This document shows, piece after piece, positions 23,685 to 33,296 of a DNA stretch of 45,860 nt. Under the pieces are notes generated by a model. It was not told the DNA's origin. It saw only the letters and a list, made by a program, of their open reading frames with translations, and did no database searches. This DNA comes from Bacillus timonensis (GTDB lineage Bacteria > Bacillota > Bacilli > Bacillales > Bacillaceae_L): positions 909,103 through 954,962 of the forward strand of contig NZ_HE610986.1 in the NCBI RefSeq assembly GCF_000285535.1, in the 5' to 3' direction. Position numbers and translations under genes: made by a program. Each line of letters starts with the position of its first letter. Positions within the stretch are counted from its first letter, which is position 1.

Positions 23685-23714
23685 CAGTCTCGCCAAAAAA
23701 AGAAAATCCTAAAC
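23685..23714 (-). promoter_or_regulatory. sigma-F promoter of spoIIR
   Basis: Minus strand: GTTTA (23714-23710), 15-base spacer, GGCGAGACTG (23694-23685). Both fit the sigma-F consensus GYWTA / GGNRANAHTR at every position. Confidence 0.7.
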
Positions 23715-23778
23715 TACCAAATTTAAAAAATCTAGTAAACTATTTTTTATAGGACATTTCCATGATTTTTAAAATGGA

Positions 23779-23823
23779 TGTAAAGTTGACTTTACAAAAT
23801 GTATAGTTTATTTTACAATGTAA
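23779..23823 (+). promoter_or_regulatory. promoter and operators of the XRE regulator operon
   Basis: -35 TTTACA (23791-23796), 17-base spacer, -10 TACAAT (23814-23819). An inverted repeat TGTAAAGT-TG-ACTTTACA (23779-23796) covers the -35 and a second palindrome TTACAATGTAA (23813-23823) covers the -10. These are likely binding sites for the regulator. Confidence 0.65.
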
Positions 23824-23849
23824 GTAGAAATAATTGGAGGATATTGCCA

Positions 23850-24059
23850 ATGGAGATTAAAAATCGCGTCAAGGAACTACGGGCAAGGCATAACCTGACA
23901 CAAGGAGCACTTGCTGAAAAGGTCAATGTCACACGGCAAACCATTGTTGCACTCGAAAAAGGTAGCTACGTCCCTTCGCTTTTACTCGCGATGAATATTG
24001 CACATACATTTAACTTGCCAATTGAAGAAATTTTTTATTTGGAGGAGGAAAAAAGATGA
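23850..24059 (+). CDS. small XRE-family HTH regulator
   Basis: 69 residues from ATG 23850 (GGAGGATA upstream). It is almost entirely an XRE helix-turn-helix: RVKELRARHNLTQGALAEKV, then VTRQTIVALEKGSYVPSLLL. Small regulators of this YozG/Cro-like type are usually coupled to a membrane protein, and here the stop overlaps the next ATG by four bases. It is transcribed away from spoIIR. Autoregulation is inferred from the palindromes over its promoter. No substrate or signal can be named. Confidence 0.9.
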   Translation: MEIKNRVKELRARHNLTQGALAEKVNVTRQTIVALEKGSYVPSLLLAMNIAHTFNLPIEEIFYLEEEKR

Positions 24060-24529
24060 GTATTGTCCGTAATGTCATGTATTCCGTTATTTCAATTGTA
24101 TTATTGGGTTGGGCGCTTTCGTCGATGTACGATGCACAATTGGACTTTGCCGAAATTGTGAAAACGAATCAGGAACCACCTTGGAGCGTCGAATTGAACA
24201 TGTTACCCTTTTTTATCGCTCTCGTAGTAGGAATCGCATTTACAGCAATAACATTTCCAAAGCTAAAAAAGAAACGCAAATCATGGAAAAATGTTTTTAT
24301 GTTGCCAGTCGAATTTGAGGAAGAAGACGAACGGGAAAAGGAACTAACCGGTAAAGCGTGCAGGGCTTCTTATATTAGTATGTGGTTCACGTTCCCAATC
24401 ATCACTGCTTTGTTTTTACTTTATCCATTCATCTCAGATTCCGTACCGTACTATCCAATCATTTTATTGCTGCTTTACCCGTTGATCCAGATTGTTACGT
24501 ATTTTATTTCGTGGAAGAGAAATTATTAA
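24056..24529 (+). CDS. four-helix membrane protein paired with the XRE regulator
   Basis: 157 residues with four hydrophobic segments (about 8-24, 49-67, 105-123 and 131-150) and a charged cytosolic stretch with many Lys and Glu (about 70-98). I do not recognise a named family; similar genes often follow a small XRE regulator in Firmicutes. It overlaps the regulator gene by ATGA and shares its promoter. Function unknown; membrane stress sensing or control of the regulator are possibilities only. Confidence 0.75.
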   Translation: MSIVRNVMYSVISIVLLGWALSSMYDAQLDFAEIVKTNQEPPWSVELNMLPFFIALVVGIAFTAITFPKLKKKRKSWKNVFMLPVEFEEEDEREKELTGKACRASYISMWFTFPIITALFLLYPFISDSVPYYPIILLLLYPLIQIVTYFISWKRNY

Positions 24530-24593
24530 TCAAATAGGTTCGGTGATAAAGCGCAATTGCATTGTAAAGAGTGTGCAATCAGCCTTTGTCATT

Positions 24594-24628
24594 AAAAAAG
24601 GCTTGGGATTACACTCCCGAAGCCTTTT
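24594..24628. terminator. bidirectional terminator
   Basis: AAAAAAGGCTTGGG (24594-24607) pairs with CCCGAAGCCTTTTT (24615-24628). A/T runs on both sides suit both the membrane-protein gene (+) and prmC (-), whose stop it touches. Confidence 0.9.
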
Positions 24629-25497
24629 TAAAACCCTATTTCCGCAAATACCATTCGGTCTTTTCCGTTGATGTCATTTACGACCTCTACCTTAGCACCT
24701 GAAAAGGTATTTTGTAGCATTTTTGCAACGGCCTCACCTTGACCAATTCCAACCTCAAAGGCCACAATCCCTTTTTCATTCAAAACGTAAGGAATCTCCT
24801 TCATAAACCTACGATAGAAATCCAATCCATCATGACCACCCACTAAGGCGCGGAGAGGCTCGTGATCCTTTACAACCGTTGATAAAGTCGCAATGTCATC
24901 TTCCGGAATATAGGGTGGATTCGAAACGACCACATCCACCTTCATTCCTTCTTCAATCAGCGGTCCTAATAAGTCACCTTCAAAAAATCTTACAGTTGCC
25001 CCTAACCGTTTAGCATTTTCCTTCGCCACATCAATGGACGCTTTCGCTATATCGACGGTCATTACATCTAACTTCTGATTTTCCAGGGCAAGCGTAATCG
25101 AAATCGCTCCACTCCCTGTTCCAACATCAACGACGTTTATCTCATCAGATGTACCAAAAAGGCGTCTAATTCTCGCTAGCACCCCTTGAACCAGCTCTTC
25201 CGTTTCAGGTCTTGGGATTAACACTTCCTCGTTCACCAAAAATCTACGCCCGTAAAACTCTTCATAACCCATAATGTGTTGAACGGGCACTCCACTGGCG
25301 ACCTCTTCTATGGCTAACTCAAACTTCTCTTTTACTTTAGGGTCAAGCTCTTCCCGAAGTTCCGCAAGCAACTGAGCCCGACTCATTCCAAGATAATGAC
25401 ATAAAAGCATTTCCCCACAATTTTCGTCCCGACCATGTTCCCTTAAAAAAGAAGAAGCCCATTTGAGGGCTTCGAATATTTTATGCAAATCTGCCAT
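24628..25497 (-). CDS. prmC: release factor glutamine N5-methyltransferase
   Basis: Methylates the glutamine of the GGQ motif in RF1/RF2 using SAM. 289 residues: an N-terminal helical domain (about 1-85), then a Rossmann methyltransferase domain with [16 protein letters not shown] (SAM site) and [12 protein letters not shown] (catalytic NPPY). Its ATG shares one base with the prfA stop (TAATG), so it is coupled to its substrate gene. Confidence 0.97.
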   Translation of the reverse strand: MADLHKIFEALKWASSFLREHGRDENCGEMLLCHYLGMSRAQLLAELREELDPKVKEKFELAIEEVASGVPVQHIMGYEEFYGRRFLVNEEVLIPRPETEELVQGVLARIRRLFGTSDEINVVDVGTGSGAISITLALENQKLDVMTVDIAKASIDVAKENAKRLGATVRFFEGDLLGPLIEEGMKVDVVVSNPPYIPEDDIATLSTVVKDHEPLRALVGGHDGLDFYRRFMKEIPYVLNEKGIVAFEVGIGQGEAVAKMLQNTFSGAKVEVVNDINGKDRMVFAEIGF

Positions 25498-26564
25498 TAC
25501 TCGGCTTGCTCCATTTTTCTTGCTTGGTCCTCCATAATGAGAGCATCAATCACTTCATCTAGCTTCCCAGTAAGGATTTGATCAAGCTTTTGAATGGTTA
25601 ATCCAATACGGTGGTCGGTAACACGGTTTTGTGGGAAATTGTACGTACGGATACGCTCAGAACGGTCACCCGTACCGACTGCCTGCTTACGGTTTTGGTC
25701 GTATTCTGCTTGTGCTTCCTGTTGGAATTTATCGTAAACACGCGCACGTAATACTTTCATTGCTTTTTCCTTGTTTTTGATTTGGGATTTCTCATCTTGA
25801 CAGGAAACCACAATACCAGTTGGTAAATGCGTTAAACGAACCGCAGACATTGTGGTGTTAACACTTTGTCCTCCAGGTCCACTGGAAGCGAATGTATCAA
25901 CACGAATATCTTTTTCATGGATGTCGACTTCAACTTCTTCTGCTTCTGGTAAAACAGCCACCGTTGCAGTTGATGTATGGATACGTCCACCTGATTCTGT
26001 CTCAGGAACACGTTGTACACGGTGTGCCCCATTTTCAAACTTCAGTTTTGAAAAAGCACCTTTTCCGTTAATCATAAAAATGATTTCTTTATAGCCACCA
26101 ACACCTGTTGTGTTAGCTTCCATCACTTCAGTCTTCCAACCCTGGTGCTCAGCAAAACGGCTGTACATGCGGTAAAGGTCTCCGGCAAATAGCGCAGCCT
26201 CATCTCCACCTGCAGCACCACGGATTTCCATGATAACGTTTTTGTCATCATTTGGGTCCTTTGGCAATAAGAGTACGTGAAGAATTTCCTCAAGTTCCTC
26301 CATTTGGTCCTCAAGTTCGTTGATTTCTTCCTTCACCATTTCACGCATTTCAGCATCAAGCTTTTCTTCAAGCATCGCTTTTGCATCGGTTAACTGTTCC
26401 TTAACCTCTTTGTACTCTCTATATTTCTCAACAGTTTCTTGTATATCAGATTGTTCTTTTGAATATTCACGTAGCTTAGTTGTATCACTAACGATATCTG
26501 GATCACTTAATAGTTCATTTAGTTTTTCATAACGAGCTTCAACAGCCTCTAAACGATCAAACAC
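25497..26564 (-). CDS. prfA: peptide chain release factor 1
   Basis: Recognises UAA/UAG stop codons and triggers peptide release. 355 residues. GGQ lies in [12 protein letters not shown] (about 230) and [20 protein letters not shown] precedes it; the N-terminal helical domain is complete. The frame starts at GTG 26573, but GAGGTG six bases before GTG 26564 and the homologous N-terminus ([18 protein letters not shown]) favour 26564. A good sigma-A promoter lies at 26600-26629, divergent from racA. Confidence 0.97.
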   Translation of the reverse strand: MFDRLEAVEARYEKLNELLSDPDIVSDTTKLREYSKEQSDIQETVEKYREYKEVKEQLTDAKAMLEEKLDAEMREMVKEEINELEDQMEELEEILHVLLLPKDPNDDKNVIMEIRGAAGGDEAALFAGDLYRMYSRFAEHQGWKTEVMEANTTGVGGYKEIIFMINGKGAFSKLKFENGAHRVQRVPETESGGRIHTSTATVAVLPEAEEVEVDIHEKDIRVDTFASSGPGGQSVNTTMSAVRLTHLPTGIVVSCQDEKSQIKNKEKAMKVLRARVYDKFQQEAQAEYDQNRKQAVGTGDRSERIRTYNFPQNRVTDHRIGLTIQKLDQILTGKLDEVIDALIMEDQARKMEQAE

Positions 26565-26599
26565 GCGCTTCACCTCAAAATTTAGTCCATAACATTATA

Positions 26600-26629
26600 A
26601 TTATAGTATAGGGTATCCATATAGGTCAA
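26600..26629 (-). promoter_or_regulatory. sigma-A promoter of prfA-prmC
   Basis: Minus strand: TTGACC (26629-26624), 18-base spacer, TATAAT (26605-26600); 11 of 12 consensus positions. Confidence 0.7.
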
Positions 26630-26679
26630 AGCAAATTACGGAATGACGCCCTTTTTCACAACCTCCCACAAAATCCCGC

Positions 26680-26686
26680 TGTCGAA
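26680..26686. promoter_or_regulatory. Spo0A box upstream of racA
   Basis: TGTCGAA is an exact core 0A box, about 65 bases before the candidate sigma-H promoter of racA. In B. subtilis racA is under Spo0A and sigma-H control. Confidence 0.45.
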
Positions 26687-26748
26687 TAATAGTTTTTATG
26701 TAGGATTGGTTCTTTCTTTGACGAAAAGGTTCTAGTTTTGTCTACCAG

Positions 26749-26778
26749 GGAGGATTTTTCTCTCTAAAGGGAGAACGT
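26749..26778 (+). promoter_or_regulatory. sigma-H-type promoter of racA (candidate)
   Basis: GGAGGATTT (26749-26757) matches the sigma-H -35 consensus fully. GGAGAACGT (26770-26778), 12 bases on, matches the -10 consensus at most positions. A weaker pair begins near 26700 (GTAGGATTG). Confidence 0.4.
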
Positions 26779-26846
26779 AGTACTATACAAAGAATCGGAA
26801 AAATTAGGACATACGAGAAAAAGAAGAACGAGGGGGAGTGGTTGGT

Positions 26847-27362
26847 GTGAACACTGCGGAGTTCGCAAGAAAATTAGGGGTTTCAACCAAGACGGTTCGG
26901 AAATGGATTAAAAATTTAAATCTTACTTGTGAAAAAAATGAATATGGCCATTATGTATTTGAAGAAACAGACCTTCCATTATTTGAAGGAATACGGAATC
27001 AAGTGAAATCTGGGGTCCCATCTGATAAAATCGTAATATCAACACCAGCGCCTAGGAAGGGGACCGCACGGAAAATGGTTCAAGTATCTGATAAAACACT
27101 CTCTGAAAAATTAAATGAAATCATGAAACGGATCGAAGAAAACGAAAGGCAGATTGAGGGCAAAGCAAGTGATGTTGTATCTTACCAACTCCTACAGCAT
27201 CGCAAGGAAATCGATGAGCTTCAAAAAAAGATGCAAAAACTGGAGGCATACATCGACCAGCTAGAAAGAGAAAAAGAAGAACTTCTGAAACAAACGGCGA
27301 TTACACTCGAAAAAGTCGAGGGATCCAGAAGACGTAAAAAAGTACTTGGATTTTTATTTTAA
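26847..27362 (+). CDS. racA: chromosome-anchoring protein RacA
   Basis: Sporulation protein that binds DNA near the origin and ties it to DivIVA at the cell pole. 171 residues: MerR-type helix-turn-helix (about 1-40, KLGVSTKTVRKWIKNLNL), a linker, a long coiled coil (about 85-155) rich in Glu/Lys, and a short basic C-terminus ending KKVLGFLF, which could meet the membrane or DivIVA. GTG 26847 (NTAEFARKLGV) fits the homologous start and lies eight bases after GGGGGAG; GTG 26838 is too close to it. Position beside prfA/prmC agrees with B. subtilis. Confidence 0.85.
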   Translation: MNTAEFARKLGVSTKTVRKWIKNLNLTCEKNEYGHYVFEETDLPLFEGIRNQVKSGVPSDKIVISTPAPRKGTARKMVQVSDKTLSEKLNEIMKRIEENERQIEGKASDVVSYQLLQHRKEIDELQKKMQKLEAYIDQLEREKEELLKQTAITLEKVEGSRRRKKVLGFLF

Positions 27363-27391
27363 GATCAGGAAACACAACCTGATCTTTTTTA
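27361..27391 (+). terminator. terminator of racA
   Basis: AAGATCAGG (27361-27369) pairs with CCTGATCTT (27378-27386), followed by TTTT, right at the racA stop. Confidence 0.9.
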
Positions 27392-27401
27392 ATTCAAAAA
27401 T

Positions 27402-27424
27402 AAAAAGCACCCCATCAGGAGCGC
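27402..27424 (-). terminator. terminator of tdk (weak)
   Basis: On the minus strand GCGCTCC can pair with GGGGTGC through G-U pairs, followed by TTTTTATTTTT, directly after the tdk stop. Confidence 0.5.
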
Positions 27425-27425
27425 C

Positions 27426-28046
27426 TTATAATTTCAATGTATCCTTTTTGGCAACTAATTGTAACAGTGGTTTCCCTGGTACTTCATGATGATGGCGACA
27501 GCGTGGTTCATAGGACTCTGATGCACCTACTAATATGACCGGATCATCATAGGATGCTGGTTGTCCATTTATTAAACGCTGTGTTCTGCTTGATGGTGAA
27601 CCACAAACGGAACAAACGGCTTGCAGCTTTGTCACAAGTTCAGCTAATGAAAGCAGCTCTGGAACCTTTCCAAACGGTTCGCCACGAAAGTCTTGATCTA
27701 AGCCAGCAACAATTACGCGATGGCCACGGTTTGCAAGAATTTGAACAACTTCTACTATCTCGTCATCAAAAAATTGCACTTCATCAATTGCAACAACATC
27801 TGTATCTGCAGAAACTGCTTCCAGAATCTCAGCAGAAGTTGCAACTGGTTTTGCTACAAAGGATGCACCATTATGAGATACAACAGAATCATCACTATAT
27901 CGATTATCAATTTGAGGCTTAAACACCTGAACGGATTGTCTTGCAAATTCAGTACGACGAACACGTCGAATCAACTCTTCAGATTTTCCTGAAAACATGC
28001 TACCACAAATTACTTCAAGCCAGCCACTTTGCTTCATTATATACAT
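27426..28046 (-). CDS. tdk: thymidine kinase
   Basis: Pyrimidine salvage: thymidine + ATP gives dTMP. 206 residues, type II family. P-loop [12 protein letters not shown], Walker [13 protein letters not shown], lasso-loop segment with [17 protein letters not shown] and the zinc ligands CSVCG and CRHHH are intact. Start ATG 28046 gives [12 protein letters not shown], as in B. subtilis; AAAGGAG lies about 11 bases upstream, so ATG 28037 is a possible alternative. Confidence 0.97.
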   Translation of the reverse strand: MYIMKQSGWLEVICGSMFSGKSEELIRRVRRTEFARQSVQVFKPQIDNRYSDDSVVSHNGASFVAKPVATSAEILEAVSADTDVVAIDEVQFFDDEIVEVVQILANRGHRVIVAGLDQDFRGEPFGKVPELLSLAELVTKLQAVCSVCGSPSSRTQRLINGQPASYDDPVILVGASESYEPRCRHHHEVPGKPLLQLVAKKDTLKL

Positions 28047-28171
28047 GAAACGAAGGTCTCCTTTCCTCGGGTTGGTTCTAACCTTGAGTCAACTAATGAC
28101 TGTAAGTATGAGGATTACTTTATAAGAGGTACATAACGAATAATTGCGAGAAAAATAGGTCTAGTAGCACA

Positions 28172-28205
28172 AAAAACAGGCAAGAAGAAAAACTTGCCTG
28201 TTTTT
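28172..28205 (-). terminator. terminator of rpmE
   Basis: AAAAACAGGCAAG (28172-28184) pairs perfectly with CTTGCCTGTTTTT (28193-28205), about 20 bases after the rpmE stop. Confidence 0.9.
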
Positions 28206-28222
28206 GGCTTTTCAAATCGATA

Positions 28223-28423
28223 TTATTTAATACCGTATTTTTTGTTGAATTTATCTACACGTCCACCTGCATCAGCGAATTTCTGACGACCTGTATAGAA
28301 TGGGTGACACTCTGAGCATACCTCAACGCGTAACTCTTCTTTTACAGAACCAGTTTCAAATTCGTTTCCACAAGCACATTTCACCATAACTTTTTTGTAG
28401 TTTGGATGAATTCCTGCTTTCAT
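28223..28423 (-). CDS. rpmE: 50S ribosomal protein L31, zinc-binding form
   Basis: 66 residues from ATG 28423 (GGAAGGAGATG upstream). It is the zinc (C+) form, with CACG and CSECH cysteines. In bacilli this form is used when zinc is sufficient and replaced by the YtiA-type paralogue under zinc limitation. The open frame extends to 28525, but the added residues do not belong to the family. Confidence 0.98.
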   Translation of the reverse strand: MKAGIHPNYKKVMVKCACGNEFETGSVKEELRVEVCSECHPFYTGRQKFADAGGRVDKFNKKYGIK

Positions 28424-28531
28424 TCGTCTCATCTCCTTCCGCCCTGAATCATTGATCGAAACAGAGTTACGTTTTAGCAAGTTTATACAATTGCATGTAC
28501 AATCTCGAATACCTAAAACGCACATGTTGAA

Positions 28532-28560
28532 ATTATAACAAGTGAAGCCGTGAATTGCAA
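28532..28560 (-). promoter_or_regulatory. promoter of rpmE
   Basis: Minus strand: TTGCAA (28560-28555), 17-base spacer, TATAAT (28537-28532) with a TGT extension before the -10. About 110 bases from the start codon. Confidence 0.6.
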
Positions 28561-28647
28561 CTTAATCCTGCTGTTAAAAATCGTCAATTGACAATATTTT
28601 TTCCAACCTCATTAAGTAAGAACTCTTAGCAAACCCACTTTATTTTT

Positions 28648-29940
28648 TTATGCCTCAGATCGATTGTTATTTCTTCTGGCAACAGCCGCTTTCTTTTCTG
28701 CTTCAAGCATTTCAAAGAACTCTGCATTTGTCTTAGTTTGCTTAAGTTTACGTAAAAACTTCTCAGCAAAATCTGGTGAATCTGACATTGCTTTACGGAT
28801 TGCCCAAATTTTGTCTAGCTTGCCTTTTTCAATAAGAAGCTCTTCTTTTCTTGTACCAGAGCGACGAATATCGATTGCAGGGAAAATACGACGTTCCGCT
28901 AATGAGCGATCTAAGTGAAGCTCCATGTTACCCGTACCTTTGAATTCCTCATAAATGACATCATCCATACGGGAACCTGTGTCAACTAGTGCAGTAGCCA
29001 AAATAGTTAGGCTTCCACCCTCTTCGATGTTTCTCGCTGCACCAAAGAAGCGCTTAGGACGGTGGAATGCTGCAGGGTCAATCCCCCCTGATAATGTACG
29101 CCCACTTGGAGGAATAACAAGGTTATAAGCTCTTGCAAGACGTGTGATACTATCCATGAGGATAATAACATCACGTTTATGTTCAACTAAGCGCATAGCT
29201 CTTTCTAATACGAGCTCCGCAACCTTAATATGGTTTTCCGGAACTTCGTCAAAAGTAGAGCTTACCACATCGCCAGCTACAGAACGTTCGATGTCAGTAA
29301 CCTCTTCTGGACGCTCGTCGATTAGCAATACAATCAATTCAGCCTCTGGGTGATTTGTCGTAATGCTATTTGCGATTTCCTTAATCAGCATGGTTTTACC
29401 AGCCTTTGGAGGTGCTACAATAAGCCCACGTTGTCCGAAACCAACCGGTGCCAAAATGTCCATGATTCGTGTTGAAATATGGTTTGGCTTCGTTTCTAGG
29501 ATTACTTGTCGATCTGGATATAGAGGCGTAAGACCAGGGAAATGGACACGTTCCTTTGCAGATTCTGGGTCATCACCGTTCACAGCTTCAACGTGAAGAA
29601 GTCCGTAGTAACGTTCATTTTCTTTTGGAGGACGTACCTTACCTGATACCTTATCCCCATTTCTTAGGTCAAAACGACGGATTTGGGAGGCTGAAATGTA
29701 GATATCCTCTGAGGAAGGAGAATAGTTGATTGGGCGTAGAAATCCAAATCCTTCTGATTGGATAATTTCAAGAACACCCTCCATAAATAAAAGGCCATCC
29801 TGTTCAGCGCGCGCTTTTAAGATTGCAAAAATCAACTCTTTCTTTGACAACTTGCTATAATAGGAAACCTTAAATTCACGTGCAAGTTCATATAATTCCT
29901 TCAGCTTCATGTTTTCCAAGCTTGAAATTGTAATACTCAT
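28648..29940 (-). CDS. rho: transcription termination factor Rho
   Basis: Hexameric RNA helicase ending transcription. 430 residues, near identical in plan to B. subtilis Rho. N-terminal RNA-binding domain (about 1-130, with GFGFLRP), P-loop [14 protein letters not shown], Walker [17 protein letters not shown] and Q/R loop segments with [20 protein letters not shown]. Start ATG 29940 with AGTGGTG. It lies between glpX and rpmE, as in relatives. The 399 bases upstream contain a near-perfect palindrome (30159-30182). Confidence 0.98.
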   Translation of the reverse strand: MSITISSLENMKLKELYELAREFKVSYYSKLSKKELIFAILKARAEQDGLLFMEGVLEIIQSEGFGFLRPINYSPSSEDIYISASQIRRFDLRNGDKVSGKVRPPKENERYYGLLHVEAVNGDDPESAKERVHFPGLTPLYPDRQVILETKPNHISTRIMDILAPVGFGQRGLIVAPPKAGKTMLIKEIANSITTNHPEAELIVLLIDERPEEVTDIERSVAGDVVSSTFDEVPENHIKVAELVLERAMRLVEHKRDVIILMDSITRLARAYNLVIPPSGRTLSGGIDPAAFHRPKRFFGAARNIEEGGSLTILATALVDTGSRMDDVIYEEFKGTGNMELHLDRSLAERRIFPAIDIRRSGTRKEELLIEKGKLDKIWAIRKAMSDSPDFAEKFLRKLKQTKTNAEFFEMLEAEKKAAVARRNNNRSEA

Positions 29941-30339
29941 TCGTACACCACTCTTTTGTTTTTGTTTATTTTCTATATCTCGTAAATGCTCTCCACTCGA
30001 TTAGGTTTTGAAGTTTTTCATTCGTCCATCATATAAAAGCGTTTTCGCATTTTTCCCTTCAGTAAATAAAGAGATAGATGAAACATTTTATATATAAGGA
30101 ATGGATGGAATGATACAGAAGCATTATGAGGATTGCATAGAAGTTTTCACCGCGGTACTCATTTTTTCGTACGAGAAAATGAAATCCCTAATTAGAAGTA
30201 AAAAGACCATAGATAGTCCTCTCTATTTTACCCTATTCTCGTATTTTTAATCAATACCCTTCTTTTGATAGAGTCGTGACGTTTGAGGCTAAAAGCCTTA
30301 CAAAACCAGGAGAAGCGAGTACAAAGACTCGCTCCTACT
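29941..30339. other. rho-glpX intergenic region
   Basis: No gene. It holds the glpX terminator (30308-30336), a 24-bp palindrome with a single mismatched pair (30159-30182, centre CGTACG) and an AT-rich rho leader without a convincing promoter. Confidence 0.5.
30308..30336 (-). terminator. terminator of glpX
   Basis: AGGAGAAGCGAGT (30308-30320) pairs with ACTCGCTCCT (30327-30336); GGTTTTG follows on the minus strand, four bases after the glpX stop. Confidence 0.65.
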
Positions 30340-31302
30340 CTATTTAATTACTAAATTTGGCTTTTTCTTCAAGCTATGTCTACCATCTATGAATCTAACA
30401 GTTCCAGATTTTGCTCGCATAACAAGCGAATGAGTTGTCCCAATGGAACCTTTAAATTGAACACCGCGTAAAAGCTCACCATCTGTGACTCCTGTTGCTG
30501 CAAATATTGCGTCATCCCCTCTAACTAAGTCTTCCATTCGAAGAACCTTTGAAACATCAAGACCCATCTTGATACAACGGGCAGCCTCTTCATCATTTTG
30601 CGGAAGTAATTTCCCTTGAATTTCTCCACCCAAACATTTTAAGGCTACGGCTGAAAGTACACCTTCTGGGGCTCCACCTGAGCCAAATAATATATCGACA
30701 CCGGTATGGTCAAATGCCGTATTAATTGCACCTGCAACGTCCCCATCATTGATTAATTTAATCCGAGCACCCGCATCACGAAGTTGTGAAATAATTTTTT
30801 CGTGACGAGGACGATTTAAAACGGTTGCTACGACGTCTTCTATATCCTTGTTTTTTGCTTTTGCCACAGCTTTTAGGTTATCAATAATTGGGGCATTAAT
30901 ATCGATTAATCCTACCGCCTCTGGTCCGACCGCGATTTTTTCCATGTACATGTCTGGGGCATGAAGTAAATTTCCGTGATCGGCAACCGCCAGCACAGAA
31001 AGCGCATTCCAACCACCGGATGCTAAAATATTTGTTCCTTCTAATGGGTCAACTGCAACGTCCACTCTAGGTCCATAGCCGTTTCCAAGCTTTTCGCCGA
31101 TATAAAGCATTGGGGCTTCGTCCATTTCTCCTTCACCAATGACAACTTGTCCCTTCATTGGGATTGTATCAAATACATCTCTCATCGCAGATGTTGCTGC
31201 CCCATCTGCTTCATCTTTTTTGCCTCGTCCCATCCAACGGGCTGATGCCAATGCCGCTGCTTCTGTAACACGAACAAGCTCCATCGATAAGCTTCTTTCC
31301 AT
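30340..31302 (-). CDS. glpX: fructose-1,6-bisphosphatase class II
   Basis: Gluconeogenic phosphatase: fructose 1,6-bisphosphate to fructose 6-phosphate. 320 residues, normal. The metal/substrate motifs [27 protein letters not shown] and [17 protein letters not shown] are intact. Start ATG 31302 with GGGGGAAT upstream. A cre-like site lies about 60-75 bases upstream (31363-31377), which would fit glucose control. It follows murA, from which a terminator separates it. Confidence 0.97.
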   Translation of the reverse strand: MERSLSMELVRVTEAAALASARWMGRGKKDEADGAATSAMRDVFDTIPMKGQVVIGEGEMDEAPMLYIGEKLGNGYGPRVDVAVDPLEGTNILASGGWNALSVLAVADHGNLLHAPDMYMEKIAVGPEAVGLIDINAPIIDNLKAVAKAKNKDIEDVVATVLNRPRHEKIISQLRDAGARIKLINDGDVAGAINTAFDHTGVDILFGSGGAPEGVLSAVALKCLGGEIQGKLLPQNDEEAARCIKMGLDVSKVLRMEDLVRGDDAIFAATGVTDGELLRGVQFKGSIGTTHSLVMRAKSGTVRFIDGRHSLKKKPNLVIK

Positions 31303-31362
31303 GATCCATTCCCCCTTGCTGATAATAATCTTTCTCTAGCAATTATTTAACATATCCATAAC

Positions 31363-31377
31363 ATAAAAACGCTTTCT
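31363..31377. promoter_or_regulatory. cre-like site upstream of glpX
   Basis: ATAAAAACGCTTTCT fits WTGNAANCGNWNNCW at 14 of 15 positions. Confidence 0.35.
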
Positions 31378-31406
31378 CTCTACTTTTCTTCTTTAGAATA
31401 CATGAA

Positions 31407-31432
31407 AACTCCCACTTTTTGTAGTGGGAGTT
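31407..31432 (-). terminator. terminator of murA
   Basis: AACTCCCACT (31407-31416) pairs with AGTGGGAGTT (31423-31432), followed by TTC on the minus strand; 18 bases past the murA stop. Confidence 0.8.
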
Positions 31433-31449
31433 CGTTGATTTTTATTCTA

Positions 31450-32736
31450 TTACGAATTTTGAACTTGTTCTATTTCTTCTTCTGTTAAGCTTTCTCTCCA
31501 GATGGTTGCACCTAAGCCTGTTAGTTTTTCTTCTAGATGGCTATAGCCGCGGTCGATATGCTCTAGGCCTGTAATCTCGGTTACACCTTCTGCCATTAAG
31601 CCAGCAACCACAAGTGAAGCACCAGCACGTAAGTCACTTGCCTTAACCTTTGCTCCCTGTAGCTGAACTGGTCCTGTCACGATTGCAGAACGGCCTTCAA
31701 CTTTGATTTGAGCGTTCATACGGCGTAGTTCATCAATATGTTTAAATCTTGCACCGTATATTGTATCTGTTACAACACCTGTACCACTTGCCCTAGTTAG
31801 CAAGGATGTAAAAGGTTGCTGCAGATCTGTTGGAAAACCAGGATATACAAGTGTTTTGATATCAACAGATTTTAAATCCTTATTTCCAACAACCCAAATT
31901 TGGTCATCACTTGTTTCAACTGTTACTCCCATTTCACGGAACTTGGCTATTAAAGATTCCAAGTGGAGTGGGATTACATTATCAATTAAAACACCTTCGC
32001 CCATTGCAGCACCGATAATCATATATGTACCAGCTTCAATGCGGTCAGGAATAATTGTATGGCGGCAGCCTTGTAGGGAATCAACACCGTCAATGCGGAT
32101 AACATCCGTTCCGGCTCCTTTGATTTTAGCCCCCATACTTGTTAAAAGGGTTGCGACATCAATAATTTCTGGTTCTTTTGCGGCATTTTCAATAATTGTA
32201 CGGCCTTTTGCGCGCACCGCTGCCAACATGATATTAATCGTTGCACCCACACTGACAACGTCAAGATAAATACGAGCACCTCTTAGCTCATCAGCACGAA
32301 GGTAGATGGCGCCTTGTTCATTGGTTACTTTTGCACCAAGCGCTTCAAAGCCTTTAATATGTTGGTCAATCGGTCTTGGACCTAAGTGGCAGCCACCTGG
32401 TAACCCAATCACCGCTTTTTTAAAGCGACCAAGCATCGCTCCCATTAAATAATAAGAGGCACGAAGCTTCTTTACCTTCCCATTCGGTAAGGGCATTGAA
32501 ACAATATTTGTTGGATCAACGAAAATTTCTTCTTTATTTATAGATACACGGCCACCGATTTCTTCAAGCAAATCACCTAAAATTTGTACATCGGATATAT
32601 CTGGTAGACCTTCTATTGTTACTGGCGTTTCTGCTAGGATTGTTGCTGGAATGAGGGCTACTGCACTATTTTTCGCCCCACTAATTTTTACAGTTCCTTT
32701 TAATGGATAACCGCCTGCTATTTTTAGTTTTTCCAT
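31450..32736 (-). CDS. murAB: UDP-N-acetylglucosamine 1-carboxyvinyltransferase (second paralogue type)
   Basis: First committed step of peptidoglycan synthesis: PEP + UDP-GlcNAc. 428 residues from ATG 32736 (GAAGGGAG upstream). N-terminal [15 protein letters not shown] binds PEP through Lys; the catalytic, fosfomycin-target cysteine is in [16 protein letters not shown]. Location between fba and glpX corresponds to B. subtilis murAB (murZ), the secondary paralogue, hence the symbol; sequence alone does not fix which paralogue it is. Confidence 0.9.
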   Translation of the reverse strand: MEKLKIAGGYPLKGTVKISGAKNSAVALIPATILAETPVTIEGLPDISDVQILGDLLEEIGGRVSINKEEIFVDPTNIVSMPLPNGKVKKLRASYYLMGAMLGRFKKAVIGLPGGCHLGPRPIDQHIKGFEALGAKVTNEQGAIYLRADELRGARIYLDVVSVGATINIMLAAVRAKGRTIIENAAKEPEIIDVATLLTSMGAKIKGAGTDVIRIDGVDSLQGCRHTIIPDRIEAGTYMIIGAAMGEGVLIDNVIPLHLESLIAKFREMGVTVETSDDQIWVVGNKDLKSVDIKTLVYPGFPTDLQQPFTSLLTRASGTGVVTDTIYGARFKHIDELRRMNAQIKVEGRSAIVTGPVQLQGAKVKASDLRAGASLVVAGLMAEGVTEITGLEHIDRGYSHLEEKLTGLGATIWRESLTEEEIEQVQNS

Positions 32737-33296
32737 ATGTGGCTCCCTTCTAGCGAAGATGACGGTTTTGTAAGGGAAACCTCGAATTGCCACGGATACA
32801 ACCTGTCCGGAACATTATCTGCGGATAAAATTAACACTTTAGGCAGTTCTTTTCCCTTATTTTTCGTTACATGATATAACGACACTTCACTTGAATTGGT
32901 ATATTTTTACACAGTCTCAATGCATACTTGTACGAGTATTAATTCTTAGTTTACACGAAAATCGAAAAATCATGTATCATTTTATATCTTTTTCAAAAAA
33001 CAATCAAATTCACCTAGTGAAGGTCAATTTTCTTAGGGCGAAAATCGTACTACAAAAGTCGTACTTCTTTTATTTTGTTTGTGATGAATGATTATAGTTG
33101 AAGTGATTCTTGGTGAAGGTTCATTTGTTCATACGTTACAATGTTCGTCTTGGTTTCATTTTTTTGGGTAAATTACACAAATCAGCTCCTTCCACTTCTT
33201 TTGTGTGTCTTTATTACCAACAATTACCCCTAGACTCCCAATTGTTTGGCAAGGATTTTATAAAATAACCTTGCACTTTTCTTTGTGCACTAGCTT
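32737..33296. other. non-coding region upstream of murA
   Basis: AT-rich, no convincing gene on either strand. In B. subtilis the transaldolase gene ywjH/tal stands between fba and murAB; no trace of it is seen here. No good murA promoter could be fixed. Confidence 0.55.

Noticed and set aside
30085-30100. Cre site upstream of rho
   Set aside because: GCGAAAACGCTTTT resembles a cre core but lacks the conserved WTGNAA half.
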